A stretch of DNA of 64,000 bases from Valencia hispanica (Eukaryota > Chordata > Actinopteri > Cyprinodontiformes > Valenciidae): assembly GCA_963556495.2 (NCBI GenBank), contig OY747723.1:12990501-13054500 (forward strand). Reading direction: 5' to 3'. The notes beneath the pieces are model-generated. The model saw only the letters and a program-made list of their open reading frames with translations, searched no databases and was not told the DNA's origin. Positions 45,480 through 58,199 of this stretch are shown piece by piece; the stretch's first letter is position 1, and every line of letters starts with the position of its first letter. The translations under genes were made by a program, and so were the position numbers.

Positions 45480-46535
45480 TAGATGGGCTCATGTATAAGA
45501 CTGGTCGTAATAAAATATAAGAAACGCCGATCCAGACTTCAGCCTTATCCTTGTGGAAGGAAGAAGATATTTTCTTTCCATGACAGAGCAAAAAGTGCAC
45601 ATTAACCCCAGAGCAAAAGCAAAAGATTTTATGCAGATAATGCCTAAAACTGGTTAGCGAATGTCATTATCCACAGTGAAACAAGTCCTTCACCCAGATG
45701 AGCTGAAAGACCATTCAGCAAAGAAGAAGCCATTACAATAGAAGCAACATAAAAAAACTAGATTAAAGCTTGCAATTGCCTTTTTGGAGACATAAGGCGT
45801 TTTTCCTCTATTGGAACTTCAGGGATTTCAGCCATTTCAGGAACCAACCAAGTCGCTATGTGGGAGCTGTGTTTAAGTCATGCTGATTGGTTGTAACTCA
45901 GAGGGAAATCAGCAGATGTCCCCAAACAACCGCCTTTGTAAAATTGAAAGAGTCACTGGCAAAGCAGTTTATAACATAGCAAACAGAAACGCAACAACTC
46001 TCTCTGCTTCTTTCATTGAGGATTTCTTGTTTTATTTTTGCTACTATGGGCGCCTTTTGGCACTGGTATCCTCAATGCCAAAATGGTTGTGATATGCAGA
46101 CGTCTTAGCAAATTCCTTAAAGGGCTGATTGTTGTGGTTCCGATAGTGGAAACACGCCTATATATTGTGGTTTGAAGAATTTACAATTGAATGACTTGGC
46201 AATAATGACCACATTTACAATTTTAGGAAAAAAGGGGAAGCTCTCAACCTAAGAACATCTCTAACTTTGAAATATGGGGGTGGCAGCGTCATGTTGTGGG
46301 GTTGCTGTGCTGCAGCACTCTGATGCACTACACAATATACATGGCATCATGAGGAATAAACATTATGTGGAAATATTGAAGAGCATCAGCTAGGAAGGTA
46401 ATGCTGGGCTGAGATAAGTCAATGTTCGAGTAATGTGACTCAGTTACACCAGTTCTGTGAAAAGCAATGTGCCAATTCCACCAAACTATTGTAATAACTT
46501 GTGAAACAATACCCTAAATGTTTGAGGCAATGCAA
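45480..46535 (+). mobile_element. Tc1 relic of the salmonid/Sleeping Beauty-like type, interrupted by a MITE
   Basis: Before the MITE: 'AAGAAGAAGCCATTACAATA' and 'CTTGCAATTGCCTTTTTGGAG', the region after the DNA-binding domain. After it: 'AATGACTTGGCAATAATGAC' and GGAAAAAAGGGGAAGCT, then the glycine-rich box as 'KYGGGSVMLWG' (46269-46300), and 'CTCAGTTACACCAGTTCTGT' near the C-terminus. Split reading frames and stops. The MITE at 45795-46159 sits between two sequences that join well when it is removed. Confidence 0.8.
45795..46159. mobile_element. Harbinger-like MITE inserted in Tc1, 365 bp
   Basis: The left end AGGCGTTTTTCCTCTATTGG and the right-end inverse AGGCGTGTTTCCACTATCGG agree with three mismatches in 23 bp. 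ATA flanks both sides (45792-45794 and 46160-46162). The 3-bp flank repeat suggests PIF/Harbinger; TA-type targeting is possible. The 70-codon frame inside (45880-46092) has no motif. Confidence 0.8.
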
Positions 46536-48964
46536 TTCTATCCATAATGTCAATGACTGGGATTATGGATAGATAGTGGCACACTCCTTCAGTTACTCTT
46601 TGGAACTGTGGTTATGTGGTTACACAGAAGCAGCAAATTGTGTGTGATCTGTATAAACATCAAAAAATATGCTGAAATACTCCATAATCTGAGCTGGGGG
46701 AGCAAATAGATAAAAGTAACCCGAGAATGAAGCCTTGGGAAACTCCACATGGGATATTTGTTTGTTCAGGCTTATAACTGCCAAATAACACAAAGAAGTC
46801 CTGGTCTGAAGGCTAAGATCTGAAAATATCTAGCACATTACATTTGTAGTTCATCCATCAGCATTAAGACATGGGATGAAGACTCAATCAGGCTCCAATG
46901 AAAAAGATGCAGGAAAACTCCTCCTATGGTATAGCCATTTTATTATATGCAATAAAAAAAACAACTCTGGTTTGAAAGGTTGTTCCGGGAAGGCGACGGC
47001 CCCGTGTTCGACCCAAGGAATTCTAAATGGACAGTATTACCGAGGACGAGTAGAGACTTAGGGTCAGGAGGTTGATCTTCTTAAAATGTTATCAATTAGA
47101 TTTTTCTTGATTTTGCTGACAGACACCCAGACTACAAACCAATCAAATGAGGTAAGTACAACAAACAATAGCAAAAATTGCAAGACACATTATTGTTTTT
47201 ACATATTTAAAGGTGAAAAAAAAGGATTTTGTGTTTAGGTGATTAGATTGATAGCTTATACTAAGTATTCTTTGATTGAGGGTTAACTCTTCAGCAGTTC
47301 TGTCACTTGTTGTCAGTCTTTTTGAGCTGTTCTCAATCCTATGAGATTACTGCACAAGAGGAACGACTTCAATCTGCCGCCGTGTCTCTCCTTAGAGCAT
47401 CCACTCCATTGTTTTCACTTTCTAAAAGAGAAAGAGAGTTAGAGCTGTGTCGGGGTGGTGAGTGTGTTTGTGAATGGGCATATGTGTGTGTGCGTGTGTG
47501 CGTGCCTGCGTGTGTATGTCAGCATTTAGTGTGCCTGTCCAAGAGGTTGCCAACTGAGATTAGGGGAATGTGAATCGTTGAGGGACCACCGTGTAGGTAT
47601 CCAGTGGGTTGAGAGTGTGTGTCACACCCCCACCCCCACCCCCTGCCCTCCCCCTCCAACTCCTTCTTCTACCACTTTCACCACCTCCACCCCTCAGTTC
47701 TCTTTCACAACCCACCCTTTCCCCTCGTCACTCTCTCCATCTCCGTCCCTTGTTTCTGCCTCCAGCTTTAGCACATCCGAGTTTAGTTCTGCCTGAGCGC
47801 AGAGCAGTTCTCTCTCCAATTTAGTGAGTGGCAGGGAAGATGCGGATTGACACCACACTAATTCAATGGGAGACTTTGTGAGTGAGTATGTGGGAGGTAT
47901 AGGCATTGGTCAGTTACTGGCATCAAGGTATACTAAGGTATTAAATAAAAGCATTTCAAAACACCAGAAAGTTCCATCATTTTGTTTCCATTGTTTAGGG
48001 GAGCACTGTCCCTTTCCCACATGTTGCTGCACAACGTTGATCAGCTGGCTGAATTAGGGCTTGAACACTTTTTTTCCATTATCTTACAAGAAACACAATG
48101 TTAGTAGCTTGAAAATAATATAAAAGGTGATCGCTCGCAAGCTAAAGTAGCGCCACTCATCACCTATATAAAGCTGATGATGTTTTAAAACTACGGCTGA
48201 CAAACTAAGAGTGGCATATCAGTTCACTCAACTGAATAAATATCCAGATTTAATACTTGGGTTACTTTAAAACAGAAAGGCCACGGAGAAGTGCTTTTGG
48301 TTGGTATTAAGAAAGTTCTGGACAGACACAAGATGAGAAAGTTGAGACAATCCTATACTTTGCAAGGTTTGTGGGAGGAGGGGACTACTTAATGAGGACA
48401 TTGTTGGGTGGCTGAAGCAGCACAAGGTCTCGGGGAAAGGTGAGTCTATCACCATGGCAAAGGTTACACCGGTTTGTAAGAAGCTGACAGGGAAACAGGA
48501 GTGGACGTTCGTCCTGAGACGCTGAAGGTTCTAGGCATTGATTGGATTGTGACTGAAACAGAAAGAAAGGCAATCGAAATAAACAAATAACCAACCTGTA
48601 CCAGGCAACACACTTCCTGTTCTGTCTCAGCTCAAACTCTTTTCCTTCTGCCCCCTGTTGGCTATATATCTTCCTACGTGTCACAACCATGGAAATATAT
48701 GAATATTTCCCCCCCCAAAAAAAAGCTGCTCTCACAGTCTGACCCCACCTACTGTACCACTGAAATCAATAGACATATTCTTTTTTTTCTCTCTGCAGGC
48801 CCCTGAACAACCAACAGACCTGTAACAGTTAGCAGCTTAGTGGTTTGGGACCTCTACTCTGGGGGACTGATTCCCAAACCCCACATTCTGTAGGATCAGT
48901 GTGGCTTCTGTCCTGGGCATGGAATAGTGGATCACTGCAGAGTGGTTAAAAAGGTAATTTTTGG
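46536..48964. other. unassigned stretch with pyrimidine-rich tract
   Basis: 47470-47520 is TG-rich and 47620-47790 is strongly C/T-rich, so frames there (71-88 codons) are low-complexity. No element ends or gene recognised. Confidence 0.4.
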
Positions 48965-49505
48965 TTATCTGGCCTACAGAAGGCTTAGACCATGGGAAAT
49001 GTTCCAATTACATGGGGTACTTGGGCAGCTTTTAAGATTTATTTGAGAGTCAGTTTCTCCAAGTCTGTGGTCATGATTTTCAGCACGAAAAAATGTTATT
49101 TGCTCCCTCTGGGTCAAGGTCCAGTCTCCGCCGGTTACCAGTTACCAGTTCAAATATCTCGAGTGATAGTTAAATGAAGTGGGAAATGGATAGACGCACT
49201 GGGGCATCATCTGTACTGCTTCAACTCTGTCATGGTGGAGAAAAAGCAGTAGAAAAAACCAAGGCCCTTGATTTACCAGTCCCTCTACATTTCAACCCCA
49301 TGTTCATGAGATATGAATCGTCACTGAAAGATTGATATCTGGGATAGAAGTAGCTGAAATAAGCTTTCACCGTATGGTGATTGTACTCACACTCAGAGAT
49401 AGGAAAAGGAGCTGCATCATCTGAGGGGAGTTTAAAGTAATATCTTGCTGCTCCGCTGTATCGAAAGGAGTCAGTTGAGATGGTTCAGGCATCTGATCTT
49501 GATGC
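48965..49505 (+). mobile_element. very old Rex3-like LINE fragment
   Basis: Plus-strand phrases recall the Rex3 ORF: 'CCAGTTCAAATATCTCGAG' (the FKYL region), 'CTTGATTTACCAGTCCCTCT' (the 'IYRSIY' region), 'TGTATCGAAAGGAGTCAGTT' and 'GAGATGGTTCAGGCATCTG' (the 'IERSQLRWLGHL' region). Between them the frame is destroyed. Older than the copies at 24.7 and 57.6 kb. Confidence 0.65.
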
Positions 49506-50384
49506 ATACTGATCACATAATCTAAATACCTTCATGCTGTGAAACTATAGTATTTTTTTCCCAAGGTAAACATGAGGCACTCATACAGACCCACAGGGGA
49601 TAATTCAACATTGGATCAACTCTAACATAGCTAAAGAAAAAAAAAGAAAAAGTAGTAAGGTAAACATTATACATTTGTTTACACATTTTAAGTGATAAAG
49701 GACAAGACACAAGAGAGCAGAAAACTAAAATCTCTCTAAAACACTCAAAGTCTTTGCTAATTAGTAATTCATTCAGGTGAGAAAAGAAAAGGACAAAGAG
49801 AATCTTTAGGAAAAGAATAAAATTATATCTCCTATCAGCCACAGTGCCATATCTCTAAATCCTCTCCTTTCATAGTGGAGACTGGTGTTTGCACAAGAGC
49901 AGCTTCCATGTGAAGCCTGTATGTGAAGAAAGCTATAGCTCTCTATGAGGAGGCCAGCTTTCAGTCTTCAGGGTGCCATCCTGTGGCAACATCAGAAGAA
50001 ATGTCAAAGATTTTGAAGGCTTGGTTAAATACGACTGGATTTCTTTGCCTTAAACCTTCAATGACATTTTTGGCTGTTGGAAAGGTCAGCATGCAGCTCT
50101 TGTGAAATGCTAGCTCTTTTGGAGTGAACTTCAATACAGGATAATAAATCCCTCTCTTTATTTTTCCTCCTATACTTCCAGGCCTGGTCGAGCCACAATA
50201 GTCAGTCAACAAGTAGGACTACACACAATGTTTGTTAAATACATGTTGCAAATCTCCAAAAATAGATGCAACAAATCTTTTAATTTAACACAGTAATACA
50301 TTAGAAGATCCTTAAATTAATATGTGATTATATTGTTTTTAAACATTTTGTCAACCGATAAATAAACAGATAGATGTAGATAAT
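49506..50384. other. unassigned stretch
   Basis: No gene supported. The minus frame of 106 codons at 49522-49842 is AT-rich without motifs. Confidence 0.4.
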
Positions 50385-50665
50385 CTCTGAACATAATTTA
50401 AAGTCTTGCCACAGATTCTTAATTGGATTTTGGTCTTGACTTTGACTAGGACATATGCTTTGCTCTAAAGCATTCTTTCACAGTCCTAGCTGTTTGTCCA
50501 TTGTCACTGTCCTGCAGGAAGGTGAACCTCCGTCCATTCTCAAGACTTTTGGAGCCTTTAACAGGCTTTCTCTACCAGAATTGCACCGTATTTATCTTTA
50601 TTTACCACTTTCCTTTCAGCTTCCCTGTCCCTAGTGAAGAAATCATCCCTACAAGAGTACCAGTA
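50385..50665 (-). mobile_element. Tc1 transposase relic
   Basis: The reverse-complement text of the family is clear: 'CTTGCCACAGATTCTTAATT', 'GGTCTTGACTTTGACTAGG', 'GTCACTGTCCTGCAGGAAGG', TGAACCTCCGTCC and 'CAGCTTCCCTGTCCC'. This is the C-terminal half of a Tc1 transposase on the minus strand. Stops present; the ends are lost. Confidence 0.8.
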
Positions 50666-53600
50666 TTTGCCTATGCACATCAAATGGACAATCTGCAAAC
50701 TATTTCTATGGATTTCCGCTGTATCAAATAGTTTAGACTCGTGTACCAGTTCACTGGTGCTGTGGGGAATGCATACAAGACCACTATCTTTCCAAGGTCA
50801 AATTTTTCATATCACACATACAAGCTTAAAATGCTTCAATTTCTTGAAGTATGCAATAGTGTTGATTTCATTTCAGTAAATGGGAAGCTATGACTATTTG
50901 CTGGAGAAACTTTAATGTCTAATAATATTGAAACAACATTCTCAACAACAGCATTACTTAAAATATTCATTATGTTGCTGCAGCGTTAATGCTAGCTTCT
51001 ACAGAAGCAGGAACAAAAATTGGACATTTTTTGTTTTGTTCTACTCCATAACAGAGCAAAAGCTAACATTTAGCATATATGTTCCCTTACAAAAACAAAA
51101 CAATGTTTTGTGTTGCTGAAGGGGTAAATTAAAGTTGCTACACCCTTTAGCCACCCCAACAGGGGCACCGAAAACACTAGCTCTCTTGTTTTAAAAGGTT
51201 TAGTCAAAAAAATTCAACGTCTCTTGTATAATGCTACATTTTAGGCGTGTGATAATACATTCAGCTTTCAAGGCGAGGCAATTCTTAAATTTATCAGTAA
51301 AAATTATTATCACGTTTTAAACCCTGGCAAATTTCAACTACTCTCTATGATTAGTGTTGCTCTTCAGAAAATGATTTTACAGCAAGATTATCCCTAAAAC
51401 AGGGAGATAATCAAATTCTGTTCAGAAGCTTTTATGTAAAATGTTCAATATTTTATATTTGGAAAACAATATACACCAACTATTGAGCAAATGCTCAGGT
51501 ATTTGTTGACAATCACGATCTGTTAGCTGGAGCTCACTCCTGTTTTTCCAATTGCTGAGTCACGTTTACTAGAAAAATATTATTATTACACCAAAGTAAA
51601 AGGTACTATAAGATCTGAAATATTCGATGAAGCTTTAACTTTTCTCTTTACCTTTATACTTTCTTGTTCTGTCCTTTCTCCTGGCATTCAACTGTATTTT
51701 TACCTTATGCTTTACCAGAGGATGTTGCACTCCTCCATCCACAGTGATGCACAATTACTCCTTCAAAATGATGCCACTGAAAGACGATTTGGAGAGATGG
51801 AGAATCTGATGAAAAGCATTGAACAGGAATTAAATCATGTTTTCCACACCATAGGTTCGGAAAATGGTGCTTGAGACACTGGAGAGCCCAGTGGCAGATT
51901 CCAATCTGCGGGCTGAAATTGGAAATGAACAGCGGCGCTGTCTCCATTCTGACAGCCTTGTGTCAATAAAAGTCAGTTTCCCTCCATTGCTTCCCATTGC
52001 TTGACCACAAAGGGACTTCTGTTGGTATACAGTAAGAGAGGAAGACTGCTAACGTTGTGCCCACATGTGGAAAATGACGACCGCATTCGGTGATTATTCT
52101 GAACGCGTTAGCTGACAGTAAGTGACACAAAGGAGAAAACAAAGCTTTTGAAATCTCCAATTGTGCCTGTAAGTATCCCATTACACATCGGTGAGTTGGT
52201 TGTTTTCAGCATTCATCAATGACACACGGAGGCTCCCTGTGCAGAGGAGATCATATAATGTGATTTATGGTTCAGGAGTGAATTATGGAAACACTGACCT
52301 TCCATTTACATCCCATCAAACAGATAACCGGCCAGTAAGTTGCTGCTATGATAGAATGAGTGGGGTAAGATCACTCTCATGCCTGTTTGCATGTCGTACC
52401 ATGGCCAGAAGGCAAACAGGACTAGATTCATATCAAATGCTACCTTTTGATTTATGAACTGAAGTCTATGTTATGAACTAAAGAATACTATGATTGGCTG
52501 GAGGATTTTTCAATGTACAACATTTGTACCTGTCTACCCAGAACTGGTCTAAGAAAAAGCCATCAGGAAAATCAGGCGGAGTCCATACTTTTGGGGGTTT
52601 GCTGTTCTTCTGAAACCAATTTTCTTGCAACGGATTTTTCATTGGAGTTAGGACAGGAGCATTCTATGACATAAAAATCCCTCACAATTTTTCACAGGCC
52701 ATCCCTCCATATTCTATAGCTGCTTAATCCTGATCCTGTTTGTTCAGTGATGTTCTCTAACAGACCTCCGAGGCCTTCATAGAGCAGCTGTTTCTATACT
52801 CTATTTAATGTACTCAAGTAGAAGACGTCTATAGATATTTGACTGCACATTTTATTTATTTGTATCAGAGTGTTCTGATTTTTTATTTGTGAAAAATAAT
52901 GCTCTTTTTCTCCCCTCCATGTCAGCTTATTTGGATGCCATTTGATTGAACTCGATTTTAATTGTAGAAATTAGAGAGGGGGATACATGTGCATGCCACA
53001 CTTTTCCGATTTTTATCAAACAAAAGACATCAAAGTTTCAGGATTGTAACGTGACAAATCAGAAAAGCAAAACTCTGTAATATGTTTCAGCGGTGTATCC
53101 AGAACTGGACTTTGGTCTTACAAAATACTACTAGCCATAGAATCTTACATTTTTCCCTTCCCAGCAGAATGTCATACAAAAAAAAAAAAAACCTTCTCAG
53201 GGATTTTTTTCCCATTTTTTTTTTTAAAGAAAAGAAAAAAAAGAACAAAACCTTAATCTCCTCCACCTTTGTTTGCACTTTCTATTTGCATATCAAAGAA
53301 ATCCCATCGGGACCTGCTTTGCATATTTACATCTGATTAGTAACTTTAAATGAACATGTCAAAAATGGTCGAGTTTTCTTTTTTGAATATGCGAGGACTA
53401 CCTAGCTTGTATAATTAGTGCCAGCACATGTAACATAGCCGTAAAAACAAAACAAGCTGATTTCAAACAACACAAGAGGCACCTTTTATATTGCCTTTCA
53501 TTAGGCATACTCAAATAATCCTGTCTCACCTTGGACCTCGGAGCTTACTAAATGATAACTCCCTCCCAATGATAAAGACAAAAATATGTACTGTATGTTT

Positions 53601-53859
53601 GTGGTAATACTTCTTTGCAATGACATTAGGTCTTGTAAATTCTATCAGTTTGCTTCTGATGGGAGTATTTTTAGATGTACGGAGGAAGAGTTTGAAAAGA
53701 GAACAGTCAGGTTCAAGGTCAGTTGGTTCTCTGACAAAAACAATCTGTCTGCTTACCGTCATATAGTTCAAAGTCACAATAGGGTAAAATGAGCTTCTGT
53801 CTTCTTAGCTGACAGCAGAGTATGTCTCAATGCTGACATGTTATTCCTCTCATTCTAGA
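50666..53859. other. unassigned stretch
   Basis: Contains A/T homopolymer runs at 53177-53245. 51700-52440 is free of recognised repeats and has balanced composition. No coding frame beyond 88 codons and none with motifs. Confidence 0.45.
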
Positions 53860-54730
53860 GACCAGAAGTGAGATCTGAAACCAAATTTAAACATTTTACT
53901 TCGCCTGTTCTGTCACATGTGGGAGGCACGCGCTCGAGGGCCTGTGTCGTCTTATTTGCACTGAGTTGAAACTTGACATGTTTGACGCCTTGCGTGTGCA
54001 TGTGTGTGTTCAACTTTTCCACCGCTGAAACTTGCTACTTGCGGGCCTAAAAATGAGCCGTGATTAGCAATGTGAGTCTGTTTGGATTCAGTATTCCGCG
54101 CCGCGTATCGTCACCCGTTCTCACGGGGATTGTGTCCACGTTGCGGTGTGTCTGATGTGAGGAGGGGATGAGGCGTCGGTGGTGGTGGTAGGGAGGAGGT
54201 GCGGTAGCGGCAGTCTGGAAGGCTGTGTCGTTTGGAGCACGGCCCGCTACCCGCACATCGGCATACCAATGAGTGGGGTTAAGAAGGCATGGCTCCTCAC
54301 GGAGCCGCCGTTCCTTCGGCAGACCCCATCCGCCAAGTCTCCATGGACCCATTTCCAAAAGCTGCTCCTAATGCGGGCCCATGTCAATCACCCCCATAGA
54401 CAGCTCCCCTCTCAATGTCCCCCGCCCCCTTCCTGTCCATATGAAATAGTCATACATTAGGAATCAGGGGAGAAAACCTCTCTGTCTCGGAGTCCTCATG
54501 TATTCAAATGGAATTCAAAAGCTATGGGTAGCTAAGTGGGAAGACAGTTGCCGGTCGCTCACACGGAAGCTCTTCCTTCTTTTTTGGCTTTCAAAGAGGC
54601 ACATCTCGACATGTAAGAATTGGGCTGTCTTTTGTCTTGTGTTTGTTTGTTTACGAAGAGTCATACTGTGCTGCCAAGGCGAGGATTTAACAGAGGAGGC
54701 GTCGTTCTGTCAGCCAAGTGGATAGGGGGG
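53860..54730. other. GC- and CpG-rich unassigned block
   Basis: Around 54060-54330 CpG dinucleotides are much denser than in the surrounding AT-rich DNA (for example CCGCGCCGCGTATCGTC near 54096). Overlapping frames on both strands (93-103 codons) carry no motif. A small CpG island or an exonised region is possible; I saw no splice-consistent coding frame. Confidence 0.4.
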
Positions 54731-55044
54731 CTAGATATTGGATCTCACCAGTGACATGTTTATGTGACAACATCATTTGACAGCTTTGACACTCCATAGA
54801 AAACACCTTCAAAAGAGCTGGCAGTGAACCCACTCAGAAAGTGTAGGGATACCTATCTGCTGCAAAATGTACACAAAGTTGATGGGCTAATTTTACGTGC
54901 TTTTTAAAAAAAAAAACAGAGGAGTGCACTTCAAACATCGTCTGGATTAGCTTTACCGCAACTCACGGTATGACTAACTTTCTAAAGTGACATTTTAATG
55001 TTGCTTTTAAGACTAAAGACTCCAGTAAAAGGCTCAAATGAACA
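54731..55044. other. unassigned stretch
   Basis: No feature seen except a short poly-A run near 54906. Confidence 0.45.
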
Positions 55045-55615
55045 GCACTGACACACTGAAAAAACACGTTAAACTTCATTGTGTTTTATTTGGGATTGTA
55101 TGTAATTGACCAACACAAAGCACAGCACAGTTACTTGTAAAGTGGTGGGGAAATTATATATTTCTAAATGAAAACGTGAAAGACCAAAATTGAAGTTTTT
55201 AGGCCAACATTACCAATGCTAAGTCCTGGGAAGAACTAACACTGGAAATCACATGTGAAACATGGTGGTGACATCCTCATGCTGTGGGGCTGCTCATCTT
55301 CAGCGTGGACAGAAACAAAACCTTCTTAAACATACAGCCACGGCTGCAATGGAATGGACTGGATCAAAGCATATTCGTTTGAAACGGCCCAGTCAAAGTC
55401 TGTCCTAAATCCAGCTGAGAATCTGTGACCAGACTTGAATAATGTTTGTCACAGATGTTGACTCAGAGAACCTTTACAGATATGCTGCCCACACATTTGA
55501 CAACAATGTTGAGCTACTATGACTATTCATAAAATCCCATTAAATACATTAAAGTAATAACATCTGAAAAAAAATCATGGGGTGTAAATACACTTTAAAG
55601 AGCCACTACACACTA
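55045..55615 (+). mobile_element. Tc1 relic with parts of both terminal repeats
   Basis: The left part 'TTTTATTTGGGATTGTATGT' and GACCAACACAAAGCACAG belongs to the inner side of the long Tc1 inverted repeat. The glycine-rich box follows as KHGGDILMLWG (near 55262), then 'AACATACAGCCACGGCTGCA', 'CGGCCCAGTCAAAGTCTGTC' (the 'WPSQSPD' region) and 'AGAATCTGTGACCAGACTTG'. The right repeat is decayed near 55570-55612. The DNA-binding half is deleted. Confidence 0.8.
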
Positions 55616-56693
55616 TTTTGTCAATAAAAAAAGGGTAACCCTCAACAGTCACACACACAAAAAAGCCTTTCCCCTTAATGCCTAGTACAAAATAAAAGCA
55701 AATGTGAACAGAGGCTGAAAACACAAATTTTCAAACCTAAACATTACTTAAAAGTATGTTATGGAATAAAGAAGCGCCATCACCTCTGAAACACACTGTA
55801 TCATGAAGAAGGATTACAGGTTCAGCCACAGTCAACCGTTACCAACAAAAATCTGATTTAAAAAAATTATTCCCATTCAACTCGACAAATCTCCTATTAC
55901 ACTGATTTAGCATTGTCGTCTCCAGCTCTGAAGTGTGCAACTTGTGCAGCATTAAGTTATCTTTTCTTTTACATCCTTTGACCTGGCATTGTGGTTGTTT
56001 TTTTTATAGCCGCACTAAACGTGTTGAAAAACATGGAAAAATTGAGGTGAGAAATGTTTACAGCTTTCACAAAGAAATCTTCGGGGGAACAAAACACCCT
56101 TGCTTAAAATATTCGGCAGAATAAAAATTTCTTTCAGGACATGCAATTTCAATAACACGTCGAAGGTGAATAAAACTTTTTATCCTCCTTTTGCTGATAA
56201 ACTAGAAAAATCTTCTGCTGCAACTCTTTCAGAAGACGAAGAATGCTTTTGTTATTCTGGGTGATCAGCAGATCCCAGCATGACCAGTTTTCATTCGGAC
56301 TAAGCTTTAAAGTGACATTACGTCCACAGTAGGCTGTTTTCAAACACAGTGGTAGATATTTAAAATGAAAGGTTTACTTACTGTAAATATGTGGAGGTTG
56401 GTGGTGTATCTGTAGAAATAAAGTTCAAATGTTGCTAAATGAACCTTATTCCGATGCCAATACAAAGATGATTCATAACATATTTTAAACAGCATAATAC
56501 CTTTAAGGTTCCTTAAAGTGTTTTCTATAATTTGCCTTGAGCTAAACCTTCTCGCCCGATCACAGTTTCCCCATGAAGTGCTTCATACACTCATGTGCAT
56601 GAATTTTATTCATTTTGGGGTTTTCCAAGAAGGAAGGATTGTCCACGTAAAACTTTGACATACATGCATCTATGGATTTGCACTGAACTAATT
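55616..56693. other. unassigned stretch
   Basis: No gene or element ends supported; AT-rich. Confidence 0.45.
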
Positions 56694-56701
56694 GGATAGG
56701 C

Positions 56702-56883
56702 CAGGGGTGCCCAGCCTTGGTCTTTGAGATCTACCATCCTGCAAATTCTAGATGTCTCCCTGCTCCATCGCACCTGAATCAAATGGTTCAAAGCAGTAAC
56801 GAGGCCTTCATCCTGTGATGAGAAAGGATGCATCTAAAAGTTGCAGGATGGTAGCTCTCCAGGACCAGGGTTGGGGACCCCTG
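56702..56883. mobile_element. hAT-type MITE, 182 bp
   Basis: Ends CAGGGGTGCCCAGCCTTGGT and, inverted, CAGGGGTCCCCAACCCTGGT match at 16 of 20 positions. The inner parts ATCCTGCA and TGCAGGAT continue the symmetry. Flanking 8-mers GGATAGGC and GGACAGAA agree at five positions, a weak match to an 8-bp hAT target duplication. Non-coding. Confidence 0.75.
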
Positions 56884-57570
56884 GGACAGAACAATACTCA
56901 GAACAATGGGAAAGTCCATGAGAACTCTAAAAAAACTCTAGGATTGGAAAGTTTTTTTGGGATCCAAGATATGTTCTGGCAATTGTACATTATACAATCC
57001 AAGTTTTTCAGATGTTTCACCACTTAGGTTTAGGAAAACCCCCGACCTGTGCCCCTCAGATGGAATAAAATTGATTTGGAAGTTCAGGAACCACCAAGCC
57101 TCCACCCTGACATGAACTGCAGGCTGCTGGAATTGTGTCACTCTGTGAAGGGAATATTTCAAAGTAATGTTAACTGATTAGTCACACGTTTGTAAATGGA
57201 TCTAGGGAATATGTCACGTAGAGATCATCAAGAGTGTTTAACGAGAAATCACTGAGGAGCAGATCTGAGCAGGAGGCCCTCTGACCTCGTTCCCTTTACC
57301 CTACAGGGTGAAGTTTTTAACTTTGTGAGACGAGACATCAAGACTGCATAGGAGGGACTGATGAGGATAATATTGGATTACTTTATACTATATGAATTAG
57401 GAATAGGCGGACGCGGAGGAGTTCGAGCATGGGCCAGCTCTGGGGGCACTGTATGTCTGATGGTTCTGGCCGATCTACTTATTAAATATCAAAAGATGCC
57501 TAACGGACTGCAGCATCATCTTTGTTAGAGGAAGAAGATATTGTTCCACAACACAATCTCCATAGTCCCA
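56884..57570. other. unassigned stretch
   Basis: No supported gene or repeat. Confidence 0.4.
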
Positions 57571-58176
57571 GTCATCCATTTTCTTCCGCTTATCCGGGGT
57601 CAGGTCGCGGGGGCAGCAGCTTAAGCAAAGAGACCCAGACTTCCCTCTCCCTAGCCACTTGGGCCAGCTCCTCGGGAGGAATCCCAAGGTGTTCCCAGGC
57701 CAGCCGAGAAACATAGTCCCTCCAGTGTGTCCTGGGCCTTCCCCTGGGCCTCCTCCCAGTGGGACGTGCCCGAAACACCTCACCAGGGAGGCGTCCAGGA
57801 GGCATCCTGACCAGATGCCCAAGCCACCTCAACTGACTCCTCTCGATGTGGAGAAGCAGCGGCTCTACTCTGAGCCCCCTCCGGATGACTGAGCTTCTCA
57901 CCCTATCTCTAAGGGAGAGCCCAGACACTCTACGGAGGAAACTCATTTCAGCCGCTTGTATCCGTGATCTCGTTCTTTCGGTGACCACCCAGAGTTCGTG
58001 ACCATAGATGAGGGTAGGAACGTAGATCGACCGGTAAATCGAGAGCTTCCCTTTTCGGCTCAGCTCTCTCTTCACCACGACAGACCGGTACAGCGCCCGC
58101 ATAACTGCAGATGCCCTACCAATCCGTCTATCGATCTCCCGCTCCATTTTTCCCTCATTCGTGAACAAGACCCCTC
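57571..58176 (-). mobile_element. Rex3-like (RTE) LINE, 5'-truncated, ORF end intact
   Basis: The minus frame 58168-57590 is open for 192 residues: 'FTNEGKMEREIDRRIGRASA' at the start, then 'SIYRSIYVPTLIYGHELWV' and 'RTRSRIQAAEMSFLRRVSGL', 'LLHIERSQLRWLGHLVRMPP', 'TGRRPRGRPRTHWRDYV' and finally LLPPRPDPG before the stop. This is the domain that follows the RT in RTE-type LINEs; the RT and endonuclease are missing by 5' truncation at about 58176. The start codon is only the first Met in the truncated piece. The unbroken frame suggests a recent insertion. The short CATC tail is almost gone. Confidence 0.88.
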
Positions 58177-58199
58177 CATAGTAATCTGGTTTAAAACAC

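Noticed and set aside
56815..57027. 70-codon plus frame overlapping the hAT MITE
   Set aside because: Runs from MITE sequence into flanking AT-rich DNA; no motif.
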